A stretch of DNA of 64,000 nt. Source: Basidiobolus meristosporus CBS 931.73 (taxonomy: Eukaryota > Basidiobolomycota > Basidiobolomycetes > Basidiobolales > Basidiobolaceae). The notes beneath the pieces were generated by a model that made no database searches, was not told the origin of the DNA, and worked only from the letters and a program-made list of their open reading frames with translations. The DNA lies in NCBI GenBank assembly GCA_002104905.1, contig MCFE01000358.1, positions 23,647-87,646 of the forward strand, in the 5' to 3' direction. The position numbers and the translations under genes were made by a program. This document shows positions 21,510-31,024 of the stretch, piece by piece. Each line of letters opens with the position of its first letter. Within the stretch, counting starts at the first letter, position 1.

Positions 21510-22006
21510 AATACATGGGAGCGAAGCAGAACCGGATCGAAAACACTAATATTGAAACGGCCATCTAATCATTCCTGATATAGTGTTGCCTGTGCCCTTC
21601 TTGGAACTGGGATTGAATACTGTTCCAATTAGATCGTAGCATATATCTTAATGTAGAGATCAATACCAACCAATCATGATCACAAGGACCATGAGTATTT
21701 GGTTAATGGAATACTCATGGAAAAGCTAGCTCAGATCTCTGTGCAATTAGTGGCGTCGGTGATTCGGTGCTTTCTAGGACATTGAACATGCTCATGCAAT
21801 TTAGCTTTGTGATGGTAAAAAATCCAGCTTGACAGTAATCTAGTCATTATGGGACCAGGCGGAGTTCTGGACTAGTTCTGAATTCAGTAATCGCCTCAAA
21901 CTCCGTAGCTCCACAAGTATATAAGATCTGCAGTGAGGTAATCATAAGGCACAACCCTTAATACTACACTACTCTTACTCTTACTACAACTAGTTACAAC
22001 TTTACA
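21510..22006 (+). promoter_or_regulatory. shared upstream module and promoter of copy 10
   Basis: Hairpin at 21689-21720, GGAGTTCTGG from 21861, TATATAAG at 21918-21925 and leader ending CTAGTTACAACTTTACA. It is closest to the copy 8 module (CTAGTTCTGAATTC variant). Confidence 0.65.
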
Positions 22007-23317
22007 ATGAGAATCAACAGTCCTTTGGGACAAGTACTCCTGGTGGGTTTTGTCTGCTTCGCATGTCCCGGCATGTTCAACGTCATCAACGGTATGGGCG
22101 CCGGTGGTCAGATGGACGATAACACAGCCAAGAACGGAAATGTCGCCCTTTACTCTTGCTTTGCCGTGTTCGGATGCCTAGGTGGTGGTTTCTACAACAT
22201 TCTCGGTGGTCGTCTTTGCTTGTGCCTCGGTGGTCTGACTTACGCTTTGTACTCTGGCTCGCTCCTCTACTACAACGAGACCAAGAAGCCCGCATTCGTG
22301 ATCATTGCCAGTGCCATCCTTGGTGTTGGTGCTGGTATTCTGTGGACAGCTCAGGGTGTGGTGATGATGTCGTATCCTGCGGAAGATCAGAAGGGTCGCT
22401 GTGTCGGTCTGTTCTGGATTCTGTTCAACCTGGGTGGTGTGATGGGAGCCTTCATTCCATTCGGCCTCAACTTCCACTCTGACAAGGGAGCCGTCAGCAA
22501 CAGCACCTACCTCGCCTTCCTCGTGATCATGATTCTCGGCGCTCTCCTCGGACTCATTCTCTTGCCCCCTGGCAAGGTGATCCGTGATGATGGCAGCAGA
22601 GTAGTCGTGAAGAAGTTCACCAACATCGGCGGCGAGATCGTGGACATCCTCAAGCTCTTCACCAACAAGTACATGCTCCTGCTCACCCCGTTGTTCATCA
22701 GTTCCAACTGGTTCTACTCCTACCAGTTCGGCGCCGTGAACGGAGTGTTGTTCAACCTTCGCACCCGTTCCCTCAACAACGCCCTTTACTGGGGATCTCA
22801 GATGCTTGGTGCCTACGGCTTAGGAGCCTTCCTTGATAACCCTCGCTTCGGTCGTCGCGCCAGAGCTGTGTATGGACTGGCCATTGTTGGAGCGATCTTC
22901 TCAGCCACCTGGGCCGGAGGTCTTGCCCTTCAGCTCCAATACACTCGTGAGGATCACCCCTCGAACATCGACTTCATCGACCACCCCAGCGAGTTCTGGC
23001 CCAAGTTCATCCTGTACATCTTCTATGGCATGTGTGATGCCATGTTGCAAACCTATGCCTACTGGGTCATGGGAGCCTTGTCGAACGACTCATCAGTGCT
23101 TGCTCGCTACGCTGGCTACTACAAGGGCATCCAATCAGCCGGAGCCGCCATTGCCTGGAGAATCGATGCTGTCGGCACTGCCTTCCTCACCCAGCTGATC
23201 ATCAACTGGGGACTGTTCACTCTGTCTCTTCCATTCACCTACTTTGTAGCGCGCGAGGTCAAGGAGACCTGTAACGATGGCGCTGAAGAGAAGGGTGAGG
23301 TAACAGACAAAGAGTAA
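22007..23317 (+). CDS. UNC-93-like MFS membrane transporter, type A copy 10
   Basis: Intact, 436 residues, differing from copy 2 at A433T in the C-terminal tail. AATAAA lies at 23382-23387. It is the last copy that carries the hairpin module. Confidence 0.93.
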   Translation: MRINSPLGQVLLVGFVCFACPGMFNVINGMGAGGQMDDNTAKNGNVALYSCFAVFGCLGGGFYNILGGRLCLCLGGLTYALYSGSLLYYNETKKPAFVIIASAILGVGAGILWTAQGVVMMSYPAEDQKGRCVGLFWILFNLGGVMGAFIPFGLNFHSDKGAVSNSTYLAFLVIMILGALLGLILLPPGKVIRDDGSRVVVKKFTNIGGEIVDILKLFTNKYMLLLTPLFISSNWFYSYQFGAVNGVLFNLRTRSLNNALYWGSQMLGAYGLGAFLDNPRFGRRARAVYGLAIVGAIFSATWAGGLALQLQYTREDHPSNIDFIDHPSEFWPKFILYIFYGMCDAMLQTYAYWVMGALSNDSSVLARYAGYYKGIQSAGAAIAWRIDAVGTAFLTQLIINWGLFTLSLPFTYFVAREVKETCNDGAEEKGEVTDKE

Positions 23318-24344
23318 GTCCAAACCGACGGTCAATATTTCTATCAGCTACTTCACTACCATCCCTCATAATAGTATTAACAATAAAATTAATTCATTCT
23401 AATCATACCATATATTTACTCGCTTTATTGATTTGAAAAATATGATCTTCATCCTGTTTTTCGTGAGGCGTTTTCCATGTATATTTCGGAGTTCCCCCAT
23501 GCTTTGCAAATATTCATTTGCCTGTGATTCGTTCACCAAATGTGATGGGTGCCTTTAATGCTACTAATATACACCGTTTTTCTCGGCGATTACTCATCAA
23601 AAACCACAATATAGGAGCATTTATTCTGGCTGAGTTACGTGTTTAGGTACCGGAGTCCAAAGGAAGTACTATACTTGTATCTCGTCATATCAAATTTACA
23701 CATTTGCACTATTGAGTACCACAAAGTAACATATAGATGCTGATCAATTGGGGGACGGGTAAAGTACTGCTTATGGCTGATGGGCACCAATACTACATAG
23801 TGGATTCAGCTGGGACGACCCTTCAGCCACCAACATTTCTTATAGCCCATTTCCCATACCCCGAAGGCCAAAAGCACAAGAATGGTCTGGTCTGTGGGGA
23901 CGGTTTGTTCGTAATCAACAACAAGGTTTTCACTTACCAAAATTGTCAACGGACCTAGATGGCAGCATATTGTGGAGATTGGCCTGGTCACCAATTTATC
24001 AAGTCGTACTCTCCGCAAACTGCCTGCCGAAATGGGAAGGTATACAATGACTAATGAGAATCTTACGAGTTTTCTCACTCTCCAATCTGTGTAGATATAG
24101 TGACCTATCTCCGGATTCGGATGGACCAATGGGTAGCATTCCAATATTTACTCAAACAATAAAGTTAGAGTTCTCTAGTGTAACAGTCGAATTCCATCTC
24201 CATTTTAGTATAAATTACTCGCTGGTTTGGCAATTTCGGTAACCTTAAAGCCTCCCGTAGCGCAACTGGGTATAGTAAGCAATGGTAGCACAAGTGCTTA
24301 TATGAAGTCGGTTGTATAGTAACTACAAGCTCGGGGTGTGGGTG
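23318..24344. other. spacer between copies 10 and 11, with an unidentified ORF
   Basis: It is unlike the other array spacers. An ORF of 73 codons at 23737-23958 ends at a TAG and is followed at once in the same frame by 31 more open codons from 23959. Its readable segments include CGDGLF, VFTYQNC and CGDWPG. This might be a decayed small cysteine-containing protein. I do not recognise it and it may be random. Confidence 0.3.
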
Positions 24345-24405
24345 TATATAAAGCCTTCAACCTGCTGGGTATAATCATAAGTAATTTGCTACTTTCTACT
24401 CTACA
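24345..24405 (+). promoter_or_regulatory. core promoter of copy 11
   Basis: TATATAAA at 24345-24352, 61 bases before the ATG. The leader (TTTCTACTCTACA) and upstream sequence are not related to the copy 7-10 module, so copy 11 may be controlled differently. Confidence 0.6.
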
Positions 24406-25716
24406 ATGAGAATCAACAGTCCTTTGGGACAAGTACTCCTGGTGGGTTTTGTCTGCTTCGCATGCCCCGGCATGTTCAACGTCATCAACGGTATGGGTGC
24501 CGGTGGTCAAATGGACGATAACACAGCCAAGAACGGAAATGTCGCCCTTTATTCTTGCTTTGCCGTGTTCGGATGCCTAGGTGGTGGTTTCTACAACATT
24601 CTCGGTGGTCGTCTTTGCTTGTGCCTCGGTGGTTTGACTTACGCTTTGTACTCTGGCTCGCTCCTCTACTACAACGAGACCAAGAAGCCGGCATTCGTGA
24701 TCATTGCCAGTGCCATCCTTGGTGTTGGTGCCGGTATTCTGTGGACAGCCCAGGGTGTGGTGATGATGTCGTATCCCGCGGAAGATCAGAAGGGTCGCTG
24801 TGTCGGTCTGTTCTGGATTCTGTTCAACCTGGGTGGTGTGATGGGAGCCTTCATTCCATTCGGCCTCAACTTCCACTCTGACAAGGGAGCCGTCAGCAAC
24901 AGCACCTACCTCGCCTTCCTCGTGATCATGATTCTCGGCGCTCTCCTCGGACTCATTCTCTTGCCTCCTGGCAAGGTGATCCGCGACGATGGCAGCAGAG
25001 TAGTCGTGAAGAAGTTCACCAACATCGGTGGTGAGATCGTGGACATCCTCAAGCTCTTCACCAACAAGTACATGCTCCTGCTCACCCCGTTGTTCATCAG
25101 CTCCAACTGGTTCTACTCCTACCAGTTCGGCGCCGTGAACGGAGTGTTGTTCAACCTTCGCACCCGTTCCCTCAACAACGCCCTGTACTGGGGATCTCAG
25201 ATGCTTGGTGCCTACGGCTTGGGAGCCTTCCTCGACAACCCTCGCTTCGGTCGTCGTGCCAGAGCTGTGTATGGACTGGCGATTGTTGGAGTGATCTTCT
25301 CAGCCACCTGGGCCGGAGGACTTGCCCTTCAGCTCCAATACACTCGTGAGGATCACCCCTCGAACATCGACTTCATCGACCACCCCAGCGAGTTCTGGCC
25401 CAAGTTCATCCTGTACATCTTCTATGGCATGTGTGATGCCATGTTGCAAACCTATGCCTACTGGGTCATGGGAGCCTTGTCGAACGACTCATCAGTGCTT
25501 GCTCGCTACGCTGGCTACTACAAGGGCATCCAATCAGCCGGAGCTGCCATTGCCTGGAGAATCGATGCTGTCGGCACTGCCTTCCTCACCCAGCTGATCA
25601 TCAACTGGGGACTGTTCACTCTGTCTCTTCCATTCACCTACTTCGTAGCACGTGAGGTCAAGGAGACCTGTAACGATGGCGCTGAAGAGAAGGGCGAGGT
25701 GGCTGACAAGGAGTAA
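24406..25716 (+). CDS. UNC-93-like MFS membrane transporter, type A copy 11
   Basis: Intact, 436 residues, differing from copy 2 at A296V in TM9. It shares the AAGCCGGC variant with copy 8. AATAAA lies at 25766-25771. It is the last type A copy before the 20-kb mobile-element block. Confidence 0.93.
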   Translation: MRINSPLGQVLLVGFVCFACPGMFNVINGMGAGGQMDDNTAKNGNVALYSCFAVFGCLGGGFYNILGGRLCLCLGGLTYALYSGSLLYYNETKKPAFVIIASAILGVGAGILWTAQGVVMMSYPAEDQKGRCVGLFWILFNLGGVMGAFIPFGLNFHSDKGAVSNSTYLAFLVIMILGALLGLILLPPGKVIRDDGSRVVVKKFTNIGGEIVDILKLFTNKYMLLLTPLFISSNWFYSYQFGAVNGVLFNLRTRSLNNALYWGSQMLGAYGLGAFLDNPRFGRRARAVYGLAIVGVIFSATWAGGLALQLQYTREDHPSNIDFIDHPSEFWPKFILYIFYGMCDAMLQTYAYWVMGALSNDSSVLARYAGYYKGIQSAGAAIAWRIDAVGTAFLTQLIINWGLFTLSLPFTYFVAREVKETCNDGAEEKGEVADKE

Positions 25717-26436
25717 AAGCATCGTGTATCTAAGTTCTGTAATAACCTACTCTAATTGTCAATTGAATAAATAGTAATGAATATTATTGAGTTTTCAACT
25801 TCTCCCAATGACAGTTAATTGGAATGTGAACCGTATCATCAAGCTGATCTATTAGAGTTAATTTGTCCTACGTTCCACAGTGCTGTTTGATTGGATGAGT
25901 CATCATTACCTTGGAAACAGTCCAATATATAGCAAGGGTTAGAAGATGGAGCTGCTGTACCGTTGTGATCAAGTGGAGTTTGTTGTCTCTAAACTATCGA
26001 TATTATAAACACACACGAAGTCTTGAATATTTCAATGCTTTGACTTCCAATGTCTTTCATAATCTGCAGGTTTACTGGTGTCACTGGCTAGTTACTGTTG
26101 GTAATACTGATCACTCCTTTGCTGTGGACAAGTAAGAGTAGGGTTCACCCGCACTGCACGTTTAGCGTGAGAGAATTTGGTATGAGCATATCCATGTCAA
26201 TAAGTGAAGTGCTCGATCACTTAACCCCTCATTTCTAGTAAACATTTTATCGAATTCAAGTTCAAACCCGTTTCTTACAATCAAGTGCAAGTGTCACTCT
26301 GGCTAAGTGGACAGAATCTGTAAGGTTGTAGAGATGGGGCTTCTGAATATTGATGAAACCGTAAAGTTGAGTCTAGTGATGTTACTATTCCTAAAGAGGG
26401 ATTCTTCTGCACTCACTATGCCAATTTATTGCTGTA
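25717..26436. other. array right flank, no gene seen
   Basis: AT-rich sequence after copy 11. The 74-codon ORF at 25911-26135 is unrecognised. No repeat or relic is clear. Confidence 0.45.
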
Positions 26437-26835
26437 ACAGTTTTGGGGATTCTGTGGCTTTCACTTGATGATTTAGTGAGTGGTAAATTGGGATACATAC
26501 TTTTCCAGGGTCTTAAAAAGATTCCATGTAAAATATGCCTAGAGAGGTCTCAAGTGTTGTAGGAACTTGGAGGTATTGAAAGTAGTTGGGAAAATAAGCA
26601 TTGTATGTGGCTTTCAATCAATGATTTATTGGATGTAAAAACAGTGTTTATACTACTGCATAGTGCTGGCAAAAAGCCTAAAGAATATGCTCAAAAAGGT
26701 CCCAAGAGCATGTCTGCAATATATGGGGCTGTTTGGACAGCTGTGAAAATCTTCAATATTTAGGTACCTGATATTTTAATGAGATATCATAAATAGATCC
26801 TGACAAGGAATCTGGTCAAAATTATCTATAATCCT
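26437..26835 (-). repeat. two decayed Copia LTR fragments in reverse orientation
   Basis: 26437-26554 is a truncated fragment (GTGGCTTTCACTTGATGATT). A fuller LTR starts with TGTTGTAGGAAC at 26555 and continues through GTCCCAAGAGCATG and GGTACCTGATATTTT. Both match the reverse complement of the LTRs at 40655 and 56000, with heavy divergence. They are the oldest Copia traces in the block. Confidence 0.65.
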
Positions 26836-27299
26836 CCTATAACAATAATCTTGTCCTGCAGGTGGTACACATATGCTTGGTTGCCACCACTTTTGCCTTG
26901 AATATCTCTTGAATATCTGAAAAATACTTTTTGTTACTGAGCTAATATATTCCCTTGTCCTGCTGGATTCTAGTCCCCTTTATAAGTGTAAAGTGTGTGC
27001 ATCATGGCTGGGAGGTGTGTTACAATAGCCATATGGTTATTTTCTCTTCTCTTACAGCATTGCATCAAAGTAGTCCTGTCCATGGGTAAACAGCTTGACA
27101 CTCAACAACATAATACTATTATATCACTTTTTAGTTAATACTCATGTGAACTTAAGACAGTCTGATGTCTGAGGTATTACACCTACATGAATGTAAGATT
27201 CAATGATAACCCACCATAGTAAGCATCATAAATAAATCTGTGGCCCCAAACACACATGTACATAGATTGCTATTTCCCCTTATGATTGACTCACTACCA
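26836..27299. other. AT-rich sequence, nothing recognised
   Basis: No coding region or repeat seen on either strand. Confidence 0.4.
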
Positions 27300-27748
27300 T
27301 ATATATATGTCACCAAAAAATGAAGTAAAGTTGTCTGGTTCCCAACCATGCCCCATGGCTGACAGTAGCGGAAGAATGTTTGAAGAACAGCTTGTTTCAA
27401 TGTTCAGTACAACAAGCAAGGTTACAACCTAAAAAGGCCATGCTGACAGTGTGCACTCTGAAGGTAATAATGTGGACTCCTTAGGCTCTTGGTCAAGTAT
27501 GCAACTAAGAATCTCTTTGGAGCTGCAAGCTGTCCATAATTCTCAGGCGGATGAGAATGCAATCAATGCAGTACCTCCAGCAGAAGACCAACAAATGGCT
27601 ATTGCAGCATCCCCACCAGCAGTGTTAGCAAGTAAGTTTTCAGCTTATACCAAAGCCTTAATAAGGCATTAGGTGCAGTGGCTAATAGGATGGATGCAAT
27701 GGCTTGAGAAATCAGGAAATAGTCAAAAGCCAGGATGAGCAGACAATA

Positions 27749-28480
27749 GACTTGTTCCGTTGGATAGTGCCACATTGAGCCATGAGTGCCAAATGATGCC
27801 ATAGTGTGCCAGGGAGGCCAAGTGAGCCTATACTTGGCCACAGAGTGTGAAACACAGCTCTGCATCTTCATGCAAAGCAGCCCCTGTGTTTCACCCATTG
27901 AGCTGGAAAAAATCCATTTTTTTACCTTTTTTTTTGAATCAATGTCATGCAGGATGTGTAAGAGCACAAAAAGATATAAGACATGCATTGGGTACTCAAT
28001 ACCCATGGCACTCTGAATCTAGCTCCTGTAGCTTGTATCATGTCATAAAAATGAACGGCACTATCTTGGTCCACTGGTACTATCTGGCACTATAAGTGCT
28101 TTATATAGGTTTAACTTTAGGGCTAATATTTAAGTATAGTGCCAGATAGTACCAGTGGACCAAGATAGTGCCATTCATATTTGTGACATGATACAAGTCA
28201 CAGGAACTAGATTCAGAGTGCCATGGGTGTTGAGTATCAGATGCATGTCTTCAGTCCTTCTGTGCTCTCACACATCCTGAACAATATTGATTCAAAAAAA
28301 AAGGTCAAAAAATGGATTTTCTCCAGCTCAATGGGTGAAACACAGGGGCTGCTTTGCATGAAGATGCAGAGCTGTGTTTCACACTCTGTGGCCAAGTATA
28401 GGCTCACTTGGCCTCCCTGGCACAGTATGGCATCATTTGGCACTCATGGCTCAATGTGGCACTATCCAACAGAACAAGTC
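27749..28480. mobile_element. foldback (long inverted repeat) MITE, 732 bp
   Basis: Two arms of about 346 bases (27749-28094 and 28135-28480) are near-complete reverse complements around a 40-base loop. The ends are GACTTGTTCC and its complement, flanked on both sides by TA, which suggests a Tc1/mariner-type TA target duplication. There is no transposase. The 135-codon minus-strand and 86-codon plus-strand ORFs are mirror images produced by the arms. TGGCAC/GTGCCA motifs recur along the arms. Confidence 0.85.
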
Positions 28481-28816
28481 TAATATGTGTAGAGCAATCA
28501 ATTTCCCAGGTAGAGAATCAGTATCTCTGCTGCAAAGAAGGAACTCTAGTAGCTCAATGTCACAGTCAAGAACTGAGTCATCCCACAATATGACAGCAGA
28601 GGAACACTGTAAATTCTTTGAAGCACAACAACAGTGCCCAAAGATAAAGCCCCCAGAGCAACCTATTGCAGCATGGAAGAGAGAGACTGTCATCTTTATA
28701 CTGAAGCCTAAAAGTCAAATGTCACTGAAGATTGGTGAAGTCATTGAGTGTTATAATGAAGAGTAGGCTAGTTCTCAGGAGGACATAAGAAGACTAACAT
28801 GCCATCACCTGAAGGC

Positions 28817-29378
28817 TGTTGCAATATTCTATGGAGTATTGGAAGTGATGTGGAGAACCAGAGTAAATACATGCTACTCACTTGTAAATTCATTGATTAA
28901 AAGTATGGCATTGATAGTATTGACAAAGAAAGGCAAACAAACATGTCATGTTTATTAAGGAATATCCTAAGAATATATGTGCACAATTTGGGGTCTTTTG
29001 GACAACTTGGAGTAATGTTATAACATAGACTTGTTCCATTGTGACATTGATCATAGTGCCAGAAAGTGCTGTATATGCTGTTATTAATTTGCTATTTTAG
29101 GGTCATATGCATGTCAATTTTGATCCCAAATTGGCACAGTATGGCACCATCTGGCACTCTGTGGCATGATCAGGCACCATCTGGAATGCTATGGCACTAT
29201 TGGGCACTATGATCAGCTGAAATGATGGAACAAGTCTTATGTGTACCTGATAGCTTGGTAAAAGTATTATTAGTAAGTCCTGAGCGGAAAGCTGGCCAGG
29301 ACAGAATGCTAATAACTGAATAAGATCTATGTGACTAAGTTACCATAATATATAGGTGACAGCTTCATAATTATAACA
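28817..29378 (-). repeat. solo Copia LTR, variant subfamily, carrying a nested MITE
   Basis: It begins TGTTGCAATATTC and ends TATAACA, with AAGGC on both sides (28812-28816 and 29379-29383) as a 5-bp target duplication. Without the inserted MITE the length is about 350 bases. It is the reverse complement of a relative of the 40655/56000 LTRs and is close to the solo LTR at 57146. Confidence 0.8.
29028..29236. mobile_element. small MITE, copy 1 (209 bp)
   Basis: It has the same inverted ends as the foldback element (GACTTGTTCCAT and ATGGAACAAGTC) but a different, non-palindromic interior with short-interval repeats of GGCACTAT/GGCACCAT. The left flank is TA; the right flank has TTA. It lies inside the solo LTR at 28817. 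Confidence 0.75.
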
Positions 29379-29546
29379 AAGGCTGGCATACCAAGGGACC
29401 ATCAGGAACTGAAGGCCAGGAAGAATGCTCATAACTTGCTCCATCAGCATTATCATGGATTCAAACAAGCAAACATATTATGGGTTAGCATTAGTATGGT
29501 TACAAAGTATCTCAAGAATTGCATAAACTATCAGAGGCAGAAGTGC

Positions 29547-29910
29547 TATTGTAAGAATTTGTAATCCCACCTGAATGTTCACCTAACATAGTCACTTAAA
29601 TCATTACCTACAAATCTTGGTGATTACTGAACAAATTCCTTGTTGAGGATTACATGAAATATCTTCACCAAAATACCAGGTACCCAGAACATGAAAATTC
29701 TCAAAGTTGTCCAAACAGCCCCACACTTTGCCCACATGCTCTTGGAACCTTCCTTAACCTATTCTATGTGTTTGCAATGCCAAGACCAGGTAAAGCCACA
29801 ACCATGCAAAGCACAACCACTATTTTTGCATTCAATAAATCATTATGTGCAAGCCACTTGATCTACTTGTTCTTCCAATCACCTCCTATGTCTCCATGCC
29901 TCTTACCACT
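29547..29910 (+). repeat. Copia LTR, decayed, start of scrambled copy
   Basis: It begins TATTGTAAGAATTTGTAATCCCACC, a mutated form of the family TGTTGTAAAAATT start, and keeps the AATAAATCATT and CTACTTGTTCTTCC parts. The end and the primer-binding site (29911 on) are degraded. Confidence 0.7.
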
Positions 29911-29923
29911 TGTTACAAGTGCC

Positions 29924-30839
29924 AAGATGTCAATCTTGGCAATATCCACTCCTGCTTTTGCTTGAATTTTTCTCTATGCAGAAAAGTTGGATGGAACTAA
30001 CTACCAAGTGTGGAGGGTGATGATGAAAATGCTGCCACAAGAAAGAGGCCTTTGGGATAATGTTACGGCAGAGGAATGACTTTGTAAAAATGTTGGAGAG
30101 GAAGCCTGAGCTAATAGAAGAAAGAACAAAGTGCCTTTAATTGCATTTGCCTCAATGTTTATGGCAAATTGCTAAATCAATGGTCAAAAGCAAAAATGGC
30201 AAAAAATGACTGAAAGGCATTTGAGGACACCTACCAGCCATGTTCAGCTGCAAAGAGAATGCATCTTAGACAAAAACTCTTTACCACAAAGATGCTGCCA
30301 GTAGAAGAAATGAAAATTCTATCAACAGAATTACACTGTCAATTGACACAATGGAATCTGCAGGTGTATCAGCTACTGATGAGGATGCAATAGCTTCCAT
30401 CCTGAGTAGCCTGATAAGCAAGTTTCAGGTCCTTGTATCAGCTGTAGAGTCCAGAACTGAAGATTGGGTCTTAAGTTACATATATGCAAGGCTCCTGGAT
30501 GAAGAATTAAGAACATCAAGTGCCAATAAGAAGGAAGAGAAATATGCCTTAATAAGCAATGACAACCAACAAAGGAGGTACCCAAGACCCTTTAAAGGCA
30601 GTAGTAACCTGTTTTGCAACTACTGCAAAAGGAAAGGATACTCATTAGACCAGTACTGCAAAAAGGGTGATAATAAGCAGAAAAAACCCAAATATGGAAA
30701 TGCTGCAACAACTGAAGATAGACTATTCCTATCTACACTAAATATGGCCACAAACAAGGATTCTCAGACACAGTATATTGACTCCGGAGCATTCAACACT
30801 TTGCACACCAAAAAGTTCTTTTTAACCAATGTCAAGAAG
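29924..30839 (+). pseudogene. Copia gag fragment
   Basis: Out-of-frame gag with several stops. The longest open part (30351-30866) contains a CCHC zinc knuckle with histidine replaced (CNYCKRKGYSLDQYC, Y for H) and reaches the start of the protease region (DSGA). At about 30838 it switches into an LTR sequence through a short shared GTTCCACC-like stretch. Confidence 0.7.
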
Positions 30840-31020
30840 TTCCACCTAAATACTCACCTAGTTTAGTCACCCAGATCATTACCTACAGACCTTTGTGAAT
30901 ATCAACCAAATTCCTTGCCAGGAGCTACTTGAATATTTTCACCAAAATATCAATAAGTGAGAACCACATAATCTACTTGCTCACTTAATCACTTCCAATA
31001 TCCCCATGACTCCTACAACA
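30840..31020 (+). repeat. Copia LTR with internal deletion
   Basis: The start of the LTR (CCACCTAAATACTCACC) and its end (CTCCTACAACA) are joined near 30950, missing the middle half. It is followed by a well-kept primer-binding site GGTTATGAGCCCC at 31021-31033. Confidence 0.65.
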
Positions 31021-31024
31021 GGTT

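Larger units (their letters stand above)
27300..29540 (+). mobile_element. unidentified repeat family, copy 1 (split by later insertions)
   Basis: 27300-27748, 28481-28816 and 29379-29540 together are collinear with about 37960-38660. Shared segments include TTGTCTGGTTCC, a stretch encoding KFFEAQQQCPK, and AAGGCTGGCATACC. Coding potential is scrambled in both copies. It may be the 5' part of a retroelement, since a Ty3/gypsy-like RT relic lies near the second copy, but no diagnostic domain is visible here. A foldback element and a solo LTR sit inside this copy, so it is older than both. Confidence 0.5.

Noticed and set aside
13391-22006. CRISPR-like or satellite array from the regularly spaced hairpins
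   Set aside because: The four hairpins are 2.5-3.0 kb apart and belong to duplicated promoter modules. There are no short regular spacers.
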